DNA of 64,000 nt. Origin: CAZRCG01 sp964598565 (GTDB lineage Bacteria; Bdellovibrionota; UBA2394). Location: NCBI GenBank assembly GCA_964598565.1, contig CAZRCG010000002.1, forward strand, positions 248,001-312,000. Direction: 5' to 3'. Both the position numbers and the translations under genes were made by a program. Positions 17,292-26,012 of the stretch are shown one piece after another. The stretch's first letter is position 1. Every line of letters starts with the position of its first letter. The notes under the pieces were generated by a model. That model was not told the origin of the DNA, did not search any database, and was given only the letters and a program-made list of their open reading frames with translations.

Positions 17292-17375
17292 GGTTCTGGA
17301 AGCTGCCCCAGAAATTGGCTCAAATCTTGCAGAAGTAATCACTCTGTTTACGCTAACCAACATTTAGGAGTCCTT

Positions 17376-18701
17376 ATGATTAGACTTTCACTCACTTCAC
17401 TTCTCACTTCGATTTCCTTGGTTTCCACCACTATTGCCGCAATACCGAACGCCCCGCGATACATGAGTGAAGAGGATATGATCGCTTCGCATAATGCGAT
17501 AGTCGAATGGTTGACTGGGATTGAAAAGCAGGAAAGGCAGTTTGGCGCTCTTGCTGGTGCCATGCGCCAATTCATGGGCCAACCCGAGGCGGAGTTTTAT
17601 GGAGTTCCCCATCTCGCTTCCGCGATAACGCAGGGCGAAGTTCGTATCGCAAGTCTTGAGGAACAGGCAAATAACATTGTCGAAAGTATTAGGGGCGAAT
17701 TTGAAGTGGCTTATCGAGCTTATGGAGAACGGAGTGAGAATGCTCTTCCACTTTATATCCAAGCTTTAAAGACTTTAAATGGTCCAAAATCGCAGGAGCT
17801 TGTTTCTATAGGGAATGAATTGGAAAAGATTAGGATCTACGATGACCTTGAGAAGGGATATAGGTACCAGGACGTCAAAAGTTCAATCGAGTTGATGGTT
17901 GCAGCGATAAATGCAGCGGATCGTTTCGCTCGGTATTTTGTTTGGATCGAGGAGCTGAAAAAAGCCAACGGCCAACCGCACGGCTCCAACTTCTTGGAGT
18001 TTGCCGAGAAACTCAGGAAAAAATCTGAAAAGACCTTAGACATGAAAAGTCGTATTTTGGATTTGAATTCTCGATTTTCAAGCTTTGAGTCACGGATGCA
18101 GAAGTTGAAAATGCTTGTCGGAGATGGGATGAAGGAACTTTATGCTCTTCCCATTCATTACGAACAGCAAATGCGGAAATCTACCTCTGGTCCGATCTCA
18201 GCTTACGTCGAAGCTCGGGTAGGGCATTCCAAGCTAACGGACTTATCAAAAAACAGTCCTACCCAACTCGTTGTTGAAAATCCAAGCGGAGGCTATATCA
18301 TTCAAACTCCCTCAGGAATACGTCACGTCGAAGCTGAATCTTATTACCTAGTTTTTGGATTTATTGTGTTTAAGAGAGAGAAAGACTTTCTCATTTTCCA
18401 TCAAAATCCATGGCAAGCCATCGAAGTCCCGATCAGCGCGCCTGCGGATCTTTTAGCCAAGGTAGGCAAAGAGGCGTATATCAAAATTCAGGCCCAGTAT
18501 TCTGGAATTCTACCTTCCCTGTGGTCACTTCGTCGTAATGATGCCCTTCGCCTTGTAAAATCGACAGCTGATACAACTTATTCTATTGTCCGCAGTATTG
18601 TTGAGATCACTTCTGAGGCCGTAAATAGGCTTGTTTTCTGCAATCCGAACAATTCCCCTTCGGAAGCAGAATCCGAGCAAAATACTGCAAAGCCCCAGTA
18701 G
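17376..18701 (+). CDS. Exported coiled-coil protein, hypothetical (element cargo)
   Basis: 441 residues starting at the ATG after AGGAG (17367). The reading frame is open back through the tRNA fragment, but that is not coding. The signal peptide is MIRLSLTSLLTSISLVSTTIAA. The mature protein is mostly helical with heptad-like Leu/Glu/Lys patterns at about 80-270, then a beta-like region (TQLVVENPSGGYIIQTPSGIRHV) and a C-terminal helix pair. No family is recognised. It is the largest cargo gene of the element. Confidence 0.75.
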   Translation: MIRLSLTSLLTSISLVSTTIAAIPNAPRYMSEEDMIASHNAIVEWLTGIEKQERQFGALAGAMRQFMGQPEAEFYGVPHLASAITQGEVRIASLEEQANNIVESIRGEFEVAYRAYGERSENALPLYIQALKTLNGPKSQELVSIGNELEKIRIYDDLEKGYRYQDVKSSIELMVAAINAADRFARYFVWIEELKKANGQPHGSNFLEFAEKLRKKSEKTLDMKSRILDLNSRFSSFESRMQKLKMLVGDGMKELYALPIHYEQQMRKSTSGPISAYVEARVGHSKLTDLSKNSPTQLVVENPSGGYIIQTPSGIRHVEAESYYLVFGFIVFKREKDFLIFHQNPWQAIEVPISAPADLLAKVGKEAYIKIQAQYSGILPSLWSLRRNDALRLVKSTADTTYSIVRSIVEITSEAVNRLVFCNPNNSPSEAESEQNTAKPQ

Positions 18702-18806
18702 GGCAGAGATGGTCCCCGACGAAAATGCTCGTTTGGGGCCAGCCCTAAGGCTCTAGGCGCACAAAGGGTCGGACTCCCCGGGGGTAAAAAATATGCGCCA
18801 CTCAAT

Positions 18807-19136
18807 TTAAGAACAGGTAAACGCGATTTCGCTTCCCACAATCACGTAATTGCAGGTCGTTGTGTCAAGTGCACCACAGGTTGAGGACGTGGGATTCAAT
18901 CTTACCGTATTAGAGTCGACTGGTGTCCACGTACCACGCTCGGAACAAAGCGAGGACGTATAGCTGCAGTTTGAGCTCATGGCGACCGTGACTGACTGGC
19001 CACTAAGCGAGAAGGTTACGGAGCGATTGGACAAATTACTACTGCTGCAGTCAGAGCTTCCCTCATCTCCGCATCCGGTCAATACCATCGAAAGAAGAAG
19101 GCCAAGGCCGAGATGTTTCAGTTTGAAGTGTTTCAT
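18807..19136 (-). CDS. Small lipoprotein, hypothetical (element cargo)
   Basis: 109 residues with lipobox LTGC. The mature part has eight Cys and looks beta-rich (VTFSLSGQSVTVAMSSNC), possibly disulfide-stabilised. The ribosome site GGGGAGG is followed by the ATG, which overlaps the stop of the XRE regulator (ATGA). No family is recognised. Confidence 0.72.
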   Translation of the reverse strand: MKHFKLKHLGLGLLLSMVLTGCGDEGSSDCSSSNLSNRSVTFSLSGQSVTVAMSSNCSYTSSLCSERGTWTPVDSNTVRLNPTSSTCGALDTTTCNYVIVGSEIAFTCS

Positions 19137-19471
19137 ATATCCTCCCCATGGGATGTCGTTGGTTCGATAAATCGTTTGTCGGGAATTGCCCTCTCAATTC
19201 GGACGCGGAGCCAGCCTGCATAGACCTGCTCCGTCAGTACATCGGATAGAGATCGCGCTCGAGAATCCTCACCAAACAGGAGATACTCCATCGAAGTTCC
19301 AAAATATTTCGAGATCGCGAGAATATGTTCCGGCTTCTGCGTCCCGCGACCAGTCGGATAGGCCGAGATAGTTGATTGTGGAATGCCAGTTTCCGCTGCC
19401 AACGCTCTCGTCGATACGGCCCTTCGGTCCATGAGTTCTTTGAGCATTTGGTGGAACCTTAGCTTTTTCAT
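19133..19471 (-). CDS. XRE/Cro-type HTH regulator
   Basis: 112 residues from the ATG after GGAACGAG; further starts up to 19498 are open. The N-terminal helix-turn-helix is typical: FHQMLKELMDRRAVSTRALAAETG, then IPQSTISAYPTGRGTQKPEHILAISKYFG and SMEYLLFGE. It probably binds DNA as a dimer and controls the element genes or its own operon. It is translationally coupled to the lipoprotein downstream. Confidence 0.85.
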   Translation of the reverse strand: MKKLRFHQMLKELMDRRAVSTRALAAETGIPQSTISAYPTGRGTQKPEHILAISKYFGTSMEYLLFGEDSRARSLSDVLTEQVYAGWLRVRIERAIPDKRFIEPTTSHGEDI

Positions 19472-19617
19472 TACTCGTTCCATTCTGAATGAAGTCACGT
19501 TGTCACTGAGAAATACTTCCCATCCGGTTCGAGGCGACTCGAAGTCGGTTCACGCGATGCGATACTGCTCCCAGAGCGAGCCGTGTCGAAAACTAAAATT
19601 AAATGGAAACAGCGAAG

Positions 19618-19893
19618 TCATTTCGAAACCTCCCTATTCCGAATTGATGAATCATTTTTGACCGACGCATCTTTGATGGATTTATGCACGGCGGACTTCG
19701 AGACATTCAGTTTCTGAGCTATCTGGTGAAGCGATAGATTCTGCCGTCGAAGCTCAATCACCTTCTCGGCGTCGACAATCCTGGGTCGACCCAATCGGAT
19801 TCCCTTTCGTTTTGCAGCTGATAAACCAGCGCGAACGCGAGACACAATAAGATCTCTCTCAAACTGGGCGTATCGCGGTTCAATCCCCTTCAT
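19618..19893 (-). pseudogene. Serine recombinase C-terminal fragment
   Basis: 91 residues showing only the end of a resolvase/invertase: FERDLIVSRVRAGLSAAKRKG, LGRPRIVD and a helix-turn-helix SLHQIAQKLNVSKSAVHKSI. The catalytic domain with the nucleophilic Ser is missing, so it cannot recombine DNA. It may still bind DNA. It is divergent from the tyrosine integrase. Confidence 0.8.
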
Positions 19894-19970
19894 AAAAATT
19901 GGAAAGCGACTCCTACGGTTTAGAGCAGATGAAATTGAGCGATGGCTTAAAACTCATAAGGAGTAAAAAT

Positions 19971-20971
19971 ATGGCCATTCGCAAATACAAAACAAAAGAT
20001 GGAAGGATTCGGTATCAGGCTCAACTTTGGGCCGATCGAAAGTTCTGTAAATCAAAGTCGTTCCTAAGAAAAATCGATGCAGACAGATGGCTCGCAGAAG
20101 AAACGACTTTCCTCAGCAAGCCAAACCTGCGACCCCGCGATCAAAACGCATGGTCCTGTGGAGCATTCTTCGACGAACAGTTTATCCCCAACAAGAGATG
20201 TTCCGAAGGCACTCGCCAAGATTACCGTCGTCTATTCAACCAATATATTCGCGTTCGTTTTGACAGCGAGAGCTTGAGTTTTATTGGCGCCAATCAATGG
20301 ATGGATCATTTGACGACGCTCGTAAATCGAGGTCTCAGCCATGCCAGAGCGAATCGATTGCGAACGATGCTTTCGTCCCTTTATTCGTTTGCCTTAAAGA
20401 TGGAAGCTGCCTCAAACAATCCAATCTTGAAAATTGGAGAATTCGAGGAGAATCAGTCAATGAGAGAAACATGGAGCAGAGAAGAAGTGACTCGATTCTT
20501 CGATCACCTCGCCCTGCAATCAACGCCATTCAGTGGGAACTACGACGACTGATCGTCTGCAGAACCTATTCAAAGCACACGAAAACTATCGTAGAAACCA
20601 CGAAAGGACGAAAGACCAGAGTCATCCCGCTTTCACCACAGAGCCTCAACCAACTTAAGGATCTGTTAGAAAGTCATCACCATGAACTGGTCTTCTGTCA
20701 AACCGATGGAGAACCATTCAGCCAAGATCAGATACGATGGGCATTTCACTCGGCTTGCCGCAAGGCGGAAGTTTCCGAAATCCCCTTTCACTCGATTCGG
20801 CACAGTTTTGCTACCCACTTTCTATTTCAAGGGGGAGGCGCACTCGAGCTGAAGAAAGTATTAGGACATTCACGCATTGAGACCACGGAACGCTACACTC
20901 ATCTCACAGATGAACACTTGGCATTGCAGATGTCGAAACTGCGAATATCGTTGTCCAGCAAAACGATATAA
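19971..20971 (+). pseudogene. int: Tyrosine integrase, frameshifted and internally deleted
   Basis: The N-terminal part runs in one frame from the ATG at 19971 (AAGGAG upstream): the arm-binding domain MAIRKYKTKDGRIRYQA and the core-binding domain to WSREEVTRFFDHL, with a stop at 20552. The catalytic part continues in another frame to 20971, with TKGRKTRVIPL, FHSIRHSFATHFL (Arg and His), LGHSRIETTERYTHL (His and Tyr nucleophile). The block with the first catalytic Arg is absent near the frame change, and the distance there is about 15-20 residues short of XerD. This is a deletion with frameshift, so it is inactive. Confidence 0.8.
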
Positions 20972-20980
20972 AACGAATCA

Positions 20981-21019
20981 TCAAATATTATTCAAATATT
21001 TCGGTTATCAGATATTTGA
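20981..21019. repeat. TCAAATATT sites (right arm)
   Basis: TCAAATATT at 20981-20989 and 20992-21000, and an inverted near-copy GATATTTGA at 21011-21019. They match the tandem pair at the left end. The symmetry about the element supports integrase arm sites, though AT-rich chance repeats remain possible. Confidence 0.5.
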
Positions 21020-21057
21020 GGAAAACTGGCTTAGGTCTGGAAGCCACTTAAAAGTAG

Positions 21058-21139
21058 TGCCCGGGGCGAGACTCGAACTCGCATGGATCGCTCCGCCAGC
21101 CCCTCAAACTGGTGTGTCTACCAATTCCACCACCCGGGC
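21058..21139 (-). tRNA. tRNA-Leu (anticodon GAG)
   Basis: Reading the minus strand from 21139: acceptor GCCCGGG, D-arm with GGTGGAATTGGTAGAC, anticodon stem CCAGT/GCTGG with loop TTGAGGG (GAG anticodon), a long variable arm as in Leu tRNAs, T-arm GCGAG-TTCGAGT-CTCGC, then CCCGGGC and discriminator A. The length is 82 bases. CCA is not encoded. Its 3' half is the attachment site of the element. Confidence 0.92.
21071..21114. repeat. Right attachment repeat
   Basis: Second copy of the 44-bp direct repeat (partner 17087-17130), lying inside the intact tRNA-Leu gene. Keeping the tRNA whole at the integrase end is usual for tRNA-targeted elements. Confidence 0.8.
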
Positions 21140-21263
21140 CTATCGTTCAAAAGTAGTTGTTCGAAAATTAGAAAAACTAGGGATAAAAATCCATCTCTTA
21201 ATCTAGAGAACTTCTAAATGGAGAACTCCAAAGCTCCGTTCAACGCCTAAGAAGACTGCAAAA

Positions 21264-21290
21264 TAAAAAAAGGGGTGGTAAACCACCCCC
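21264..21290 (-). terminator. Rho-independent terminator of the porin gene
   Basis: On the minus strand GGGGTGG-TTTA-CCACCCC is followed by a T-run (plus strand A-run at 21264-21271). It lies about 75 bases beyond the porin stop and is oriented to stop that transcript. Confidence 0.85.
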
Positions 21291-21365
21291 AAAATCATAC
21301 AAACATTCCTATTTATGCGGACACATTGGAGGGACAGAGCCTCTCCAATGTCTTCCACCAAAAAT

Positions 21366-22601
21366 TTAGAACGTCAACGTACCGCCCAATTGCAGTAAGC
21401 TGATCGCTTTGCGATTTGCAGTTACAAATGCAGCGCCCGCTTTACCCAAGGTATAGCTTGCGTCGATCGCTAGGTTCTTCTCAGCTTGGAATACCAAACC
21501 AAGAGATCCTTCCATACCCAAGAACTTGCCTGTTCCATTGGCGGCAACACCGGCAAATTCAGCAGCAGAAGCCTTCTTAGCTTTGATCGCCATTGTACCG
21601 TCGAGATACGCCGACCATTTTTCATGGAGCGTCCAATCGGTATGAATACCAAAACCAATAATGTTTTGACGACCTGCTAGATTAGCACGACCTAAGGCCC
21701 GACCATCATCGGTAGCAAAGCTGCTAGCTTCGGAGTTAACATAGGTAAGCTCAAGAGCCGCCTTATGCTCATCCATAAGAGTGGCGCCAACTTCAGCGCT
21801 CAAATCAATACCCTTACGAGTATCCGATACGCCACCGGCCTTACCCATATTGACCTTCGCTTCAGCATTGTAGAACAAAACACCCGCTTCGCCATCGGCT
21901 CTTAAACCAATATAGCCGATACGTGAACGATTCGCGCCAGAAACTCGGTTGTCATTCCACATAAAGTAGACATCGAGATTGGCCAAAACGCCCATATCAG
22001 GCTTAAGCATGGCATAGAAGCCCCATACATCATGATCCGCAGACTCAACTCCAGCCACCATCGCCGTATCGTTGATCTTCGCATAAAGAACATCCACATC
22101 GCCCAAGTCAAAGCTCAAACGACCGCGAATCGCATCCAAGAAAATAGGCTGAGCGGCTTTACCAGTCGCAAAGTTTGTTCCTTGGAAGTCATCGCTTGTA
22201 CCGATCAAAAGACCACGTCCGTAGGTCAAAACTTGACGTCCGGCGAACAGCTTAAACATATCGCTGGCCTGCCAAGACATCCAAGCTTCACGAACCGTCA
22301 AAGGATCTGCGGCCGTTGCTAAAGGCGTTACAGCTCCTGCGGCTGCTGTATTTCCTAATTGATGAGCCAACTCGGGCGACAAGCGCACTTGCAAGCTCTT
22401 TGTAGGAGTTACATCTAGGTTGAGGCGAACACGATTAAGCCAACGCTCAGAAGCATCGGTCTTCGTCCCGCCCTGGTTGTCGACAAGCTCCCCGCGTGTA
22501 CGGGCATGACCCGACACAGAAAGCATATCTGATGCTAGCGTCGAACCCGACACTATTGTAATTCCAAGTACTGGAATGAGAAAACGTGAACCAAATTTCA
22601 T
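21366..22601 (-). CDS. Outer-membrane beta-barrel protein (porin / alginate-export-like)
   Basis: 411 residues from the ATG after GGAGGTG. The signal peptide MKFGSRFLIPVLGITIVSG... ends near LAS. The mature chain is made of alternating amphipathic strands with the pattern RVRLNLDVTPTKSLQVRLSPEL, FKLFAGRQVLTYGRGLLIG and many Gly/Ala/Asn turns, and ends in LQLGGTLTF, a terminal Phe typical of barrels. The F.GRQ...GRGLLIG segment resembles alginate-export-type porins. The substrate is unknown. It ends in a strong terminator, fitting high expression. Confidence 0.8.
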   Translation of the reverse strand: MKFGSRFLIPVLGITIVSGSTLASDMLSVSGHARTRGELVDNQGGTKTDASERWLNRVRLNLDVTPTKSLQVRLSPELAHQLGNTAAAGAVTPLATAADPLTVREAWMSWQASDMFKLFAGRQVLTYGRGLLIGTSDDFQGTNFATGKAAQPIFLDAIRGRLSFDLGDVDVLYAKINDTAMVAGVESADHDVWGFYAMLKPDMGVLANLDVYFMWNDNRVSGANRSRIGYIGLRADGEAGVLFYNAEAKVNMGKAGGVSDTRKGIDLSAEVGATLMDEHKAALELTYVNSEASSFATDDGRALGRANLAGRQNIIGFGIHTDWTLHEKWSAYLDGTMAIKAKKASAAEFAGVAANGTGKFLGMEGSLGLVFQAEKNLAIDASYTLGKAGAAFVTANRKAISLLQLGGTLTF

Positions 22602-22683
22602 AAATAAAAGCACCTCCAACAATCATCAAACATTAAAAGCCCCGAAGAGGTCGAGCAAAAAAACCCAGAAAAATCAAACGACT

Positions 22684-24384
22684 ATGCTGGGTTGGATCGA
22701 TCGCTCTCATCGCAGGCGTTCCTTTTTTGTTCAGCCCTTTGTCGAGGACTTCCCTGGGACCATTCTCCTTCGAGAGCCCGATATTCGAAAATTCAAATGT
22801 CGTTTGCACACAATTGTACGATTCACCCTGCGCAGGCAGAAGGCCAATACCTATCTGGCCGAGCTAGTCGATACTTACGAATCGTTTGATGATCCCGCCC
22901 TTGAAGTAGAAGCCATTTCTGAAAAACATGGGCTTCCTACTGAATTTTCAGAAGCCGTACAAAGTGACGCACTGCGCTCCGAGGCGTTTCGCCCTGGGCA
23001 ACGCAAAGACTTAACGCACTGCATTTTTGTCACCATCGATGGGGAATCGGCCAAAGACTTTGACGATGCAGTCTCTGTGTCTAAAACATCTGGCGGCTAT
23101 CATTTGCTGGTTGCCATTGCCGATGTCTCGCATTTCGTGCGCCCCAATACGGCGCTCGATCAAGAGGCCTATCAACGAGGAACGTCTGTCTACTTTCCGG
23201 GCATTTGCATTCCCATGCTACCCGAGAAGCTCTCGAACGATCTCTGCAGCCTTGTGCCTCACAAAAACCGCTACGTTCTCGTGGCCGATATGCACCTCAA
23301 TAACGCCGGCGAAATCACTCGATCGTCGGTCTACCCTGCTACTATTCAGAGTCGAGCGCGCCTCACCTATACTTTAGTCGGAGCCTTTCTCGACAATAAG
23401 CAGCGCGGTCTCATGCCCGAGGCAGTCGAGACCATGCTCGACCAAAGCGCCGAACTATTTGATATATTGCTGTCGCGGCGTAACCGAGGCGGGGCCCTCG
23501 ACCTTGATTTGCCTGAATCTGAAATTGAAGTGAACGAAAAGGGCGATGTGCTGCGTATTGGCCCTTCGGTACGAAATACTTCGCACCGTCTCATTGAGCA
23601 GTTCATGGTCAAAGCGAATGAAGCGGTCTCAGACCTTATTGAGAAGAAGGGTTATCCATCAATTTATCGAGTTCATGAAGATCCTGATCCACTCAAAATG
23701 GAAGACCTTCGAAAAATGTTGGCCAACTGGGGCTTTCGCATGAATCTTAAAGGGCCTCTGGCGCCTGAACTTCAAAAGTTTCTCTGTGAGGTAAAAGGGC
23801 ATCCCGCCGAAAAGGCGCTCGTTGTTTCTCTGCTGCGCTCCTTAAAGAAAGCGATCTATTCAGAAAAGAATATCGGTCATTTCGGTCTGGGCTCTGAGTC
23901 GTACTGTCATTTTACGAGTCCAATTCGGCGCTATCCCGACCTGCTCATTCACCGCATCTTGAGAGACAGCCAGTTTTTACAAAACAAAACGGGCCCTCTG
24001 AGCGCCGATTCATTGCATCTGATGGCGGAGCACTGCTCACTCGTCGAGCGTCGCGCCTTTTTGGCATCGAGAGATTTAGAAGACATTAAGAAATGTCGGT
24101 TCATGGAACCTCAAGTCGGCAATTCGTTTGATGGCTTTATCTCATCGATTCAGCCCTTTGGCGTTTTTGTGGAGATTGAGCCTTACGGCCTCGAAGGCCT
24201 GATTCCTCTTCGATATCTGCCGGGTGACGGGCTCTATTATGATGAGTCAAGGAGTCAGCTTTTGTCTCGTCGTTCGAAACTCAGCTTTTCGTTAGGAGAC
24301 CGCCTCAGGGTGCGCTTGTCGGATGTGCATCGACTGCGACGCCAAATCACCTTTATGTACCAGAAACATTGCCCTATAAAATAG
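22684..24384 (+). CDS. rnr: RNase II/R-family exoribonuclease, short N-terminus
   Basis: 566 residues. The 3'-5' exoribonuclease RNB domain has the metal-binding Asp cluster in IDGESAKDFDDAV, LLVAIADVSHFV, the CHFTSPIRRYPDL block, and a C-terminal S1 domain (FDGFISSIQPFGVFVEI). E. coli RNase R is over 800 residues; here the N-terminal helix-turn-helix and first cold-shock domain are missing. No strong ribosome site is seen before the ATG; an upstream ATG-less extension to 22576 is basic and doubtful. It overlaps or abuts the UbiB-like gene. RNA turnover or ribosome maturation is inferred. Confidence 0.88.
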   Translation: MLGWIDRSHRRRSFFVQPFVEDFPGTILLREPDIRKFKCRLHTIVRFTLRRQKANTYLAELVDTYESFDDPALEVEAISEKHGLPTEFSEAVQSDALRSEAFRPGQRKDLTHCIFVTIDGESAKDFDDAVSVSKTSGGYHLLVAIADVSHFVRPNTALDQEAYQRGTSVYFPGICIPMLPEKLSNDLCSLVPHKNRYVLVADMHLNNAGEITRSSVYPATIQSRARLTYTLVGAFLDNKQRGLMPEAVETMLDQSAELFDILLSRRNRGGALDLDLPESEIEVNEKGDVLRIGPSVRNTSHRLIEQFMVKANEAVSDLIEKKGYPSIYRVHEDPDPLKMEDLRKMLANWGFRMNLKGPLAPELQKFLCEVKGHPAEKALVVSLLRSLKKAIYSEKNIGHFGLGSESYCHFTSPIRRYPDLLIHRILRDSQFLQNKTGPLSADSLHLMAEHCSLVERRAFLASRDLEDIKKCRFMEPQVGNSFDGFISSIQPFGVFVEIEPYGLEGLIPLRYLPGDGLYYDESRSQLLSRRSKLSFSLGDRLRVRLSDVHRLRRQITFMYQKHCPIK

Positions 24385-24389
24385 TCATT

Positions 24390-26012
24390 GTGTCTCTTAA
24401 GTCGAAGCTCGAGAATTTAAGTCGATTTCAGCATATTATCACCGTCTTAGTGAAACATGGTTTTTCGCCGTGGTTTTCTGATCTCGGTTGGACCAAACGA
24501 AAAGCGGGTGAGTCTGTTGAACATGAAAGCATTCCGCGTCGCCTGCGACTTGCCTTTGAAGAGCTTGGGCCCACGTTTATAAAACTGGGCCAACTGTTGA
24601 GCACTCGCCCCGACTTGCTTCCTGAGTCGGCAACGCAAGAATTTGCAAAGCTCACCGACCAAATTGCTCCGTTTGCGTTCTCTGAAGTTCTTGAAATATT
24701 GAAGTCGGAGTTTGAGGAAGATCCTTTTTCTGTATTTTCGTCGATTGATGAAACGGCCATGGCGGCGGCGTCTATTGCTCAAGTTCACCGCGCTGTCTTA
24801 AAAGAGTCTGGCAAGCGCGTGGTTCTAAAGATTCAGCGGCCTGATATGGAGCGTACCATTCAGAGCGATATTCAAATTCTTTATTTTATCGCTCGCGCTC
24901 TCGAGAAAGTGCACCGTGATTTTAAACTCTTCAATCTCACGGCCATCGTACAAGAATTTCAACGCACGATTTACGAAGAGCTCGATTTCACGCTGGAAGC
25001 CAAGAATATCGATCTTTTCCGTGAGAATATGCCCGACCCCGATGGCATTGTTTTGCCCGAAGTTTATTGGTCTTGGACGAGTCGGCGTGTTCTTACGATG
25101 AGCGAAATTCCGGGCAAGACCTTATCGCAGATCGATCAATTTCCTGCGCATATCAATCGCTCGGCACTGGCAGAGAAGTTAGTGACCTTCTTTTTTGAAA
25201 GCATGCTTCTGCACGGTCTCTTTCATGCCGATGCTCATTCGGGCAATGTCTTGCTGATCGATGAAGGAGAAGGAAAAATTGGGCTTCTCGACTTTGGCAT
25301 GGTCGGCACGCTTGGCCCACGCATGAGACAAAAATTGTCGCAATTATTTTTAGCGATCATCTCTCAAGATTTTGAAAGTCTGGCGCTCATCTATACAGAC
25401 GTGGGCGAATTCAAACAGCATATTTCCCTGAGAGACTTTCAAGGTGATGTTGAGCGCCTCTTGGCTCCACACTTTAAGAGACCTCTCAAAGAAATTGAAA
25501 TTGGAACCTTGTTGCTTCAGTCGACTCAAATTGCGCGTAAGTATGGCATTCGTCTGCCGCGCGATATGATTATGCTCTATCGTTCTCTCATCACTCTCGA
25601 CCACCTCGGTCGAAAGCTGGACCCCGATTTCGATGTGATCGCCGTAGGCAAACGCTTTGCCGAAAACTTAATGAGACGACGTTTTTCAAAAGACATGTTG
25701 ATTCAAGACTTTTTGAAACTCGTCGATGGCGTTCGCACCTTAGGCATCGATTTACCCGTGCAAGTGAGAGCTCTGATGCGCAATTTTGAGAGGCAGCAGT
25801 CCGAGGGCGCCGAAAGTCACGAGCGATTGATTCAGCAATTAATTCGCAGTCAACGCTCGATGCTGCATGCCATGGTGGCCGTTTCACTTCTAGCCGCCTC
25901 GCTCGTGAGCCACTTCAAAGGCCTGGGAGGCTGGCTCGAAGGAGGGCTTTGGTCCCTCACCGCTTTTTCTTGGCTCCTTTTCTGGCTTCTTTTTTGGTGG
26001 AAAGGCCGCTAA
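24390..26012 (+). CDS. ubiB: UbiB/ABC1 (ADCK) family atypical kinase
   Basis: 540 residues from a GTG 6 bases after the rnr stop (a TTG at 24369 would overlap it). Family motifs: the KxGQ segment FIKLGQLLSTRPDLLP, the Ala-rich nucleotide loop AMAAASIAQVHRA, VVLKIQRP with the Lys, FHADAHSGNVLL, and LLDFGMVG for metal binding. The C-terminus has two membrane spans. It is required for ubiquinone or related lipid homeostasis in other bacteria. Its 3' end overlaps the convergent AAA-M41 gene by 56 bases. Confidence 0.92.
   Translation: MSLKSKLENLSRFQHIITVLVKHGFSPWFSDLGWTKRKAGESVEHESIPRRLRLAFEELGPTFIKLGQLLSTRPDLLPESATQEFAKLTDQIAPFAFSEVLEILKSEFEEDPFSVFSSIDETAMAAASIAQVHRAVLKESGKRVVLKIQRPDMERTIQSDIQILYFIARALEKVHRDFKLFNLTAIVQEFQRTIYEELDFTLEAKNIDLFRENMPDPDGIVLPEVYWSWTSRRVLTMSEIPGKTLSQIDQFPAHINRSALAEKLVTFFFESMLLHGLFHADAHSGNVLLIDEGEGKIGLLDFGMVGTLGPRMRQKLSQLFLAIISQDFESLALIYTDVGEFKQHISLRDFQGDVERLLAPHFKRPLKEIEIGTLLLQSTQIARKYGIRLPRDMIMLYRSLITLDHLGRKLDPDFDVIAVGKRFAENLMRRRFSKDMLIQDFLKLVDGVRTLGIDLPVQVRALMRNFERQQSEGAESHERLIQQLIRSQRSMLHAMVAVSLLAASLVSHFKGLGGWLEGGLWSLTAFSWLLFWLLFWWKGR

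Larger units (their letters stand above)
17087..21114. mobile_element. Decayed integrative element at tRNA-Leu
   Basis: A roughly 4-kb segment bounded by 44-bp direct repeats (one mismatch) that copy part of tRNA-Leu(GAG). The right-hand copy lies within an intact tRNA gene. Inside are an exported unknown protein, a lipoprotein, an XRE regulator, a serine-recombinase fragment and a broken tyrosine integrase at the tRNA end. Repeats of TCAAATATT occur just inside both ends, in the position of integrase arm sites. The layout is that of an integrative element now unable to move. Confidence 0.75.
20972..21365. other. Gap holding att site, tRNA-Leu and terminator
   Basis: A 394-base region without protein genes. 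It contains the right-arm repeats (20981-21019), the right attachment repeat within tRNA-Leu (21058-21139), and the porin terminator (21264-21290). Nothing else was recognised in 21140-21263. Confidence 0.7.

Noticed and set aside
17082..17375. N-terminal extension of the element's exported protein through the tRNA fragment
   Set aside because: The first part is the translated tRNA-Leu repeat; a good ribosome site and signal peptide mark the start at 17376.
20877..21206. Open frame across tRNA-Leu
   Set aside because: It is the tRNA gene read as protein; the tRNA fold is clear.
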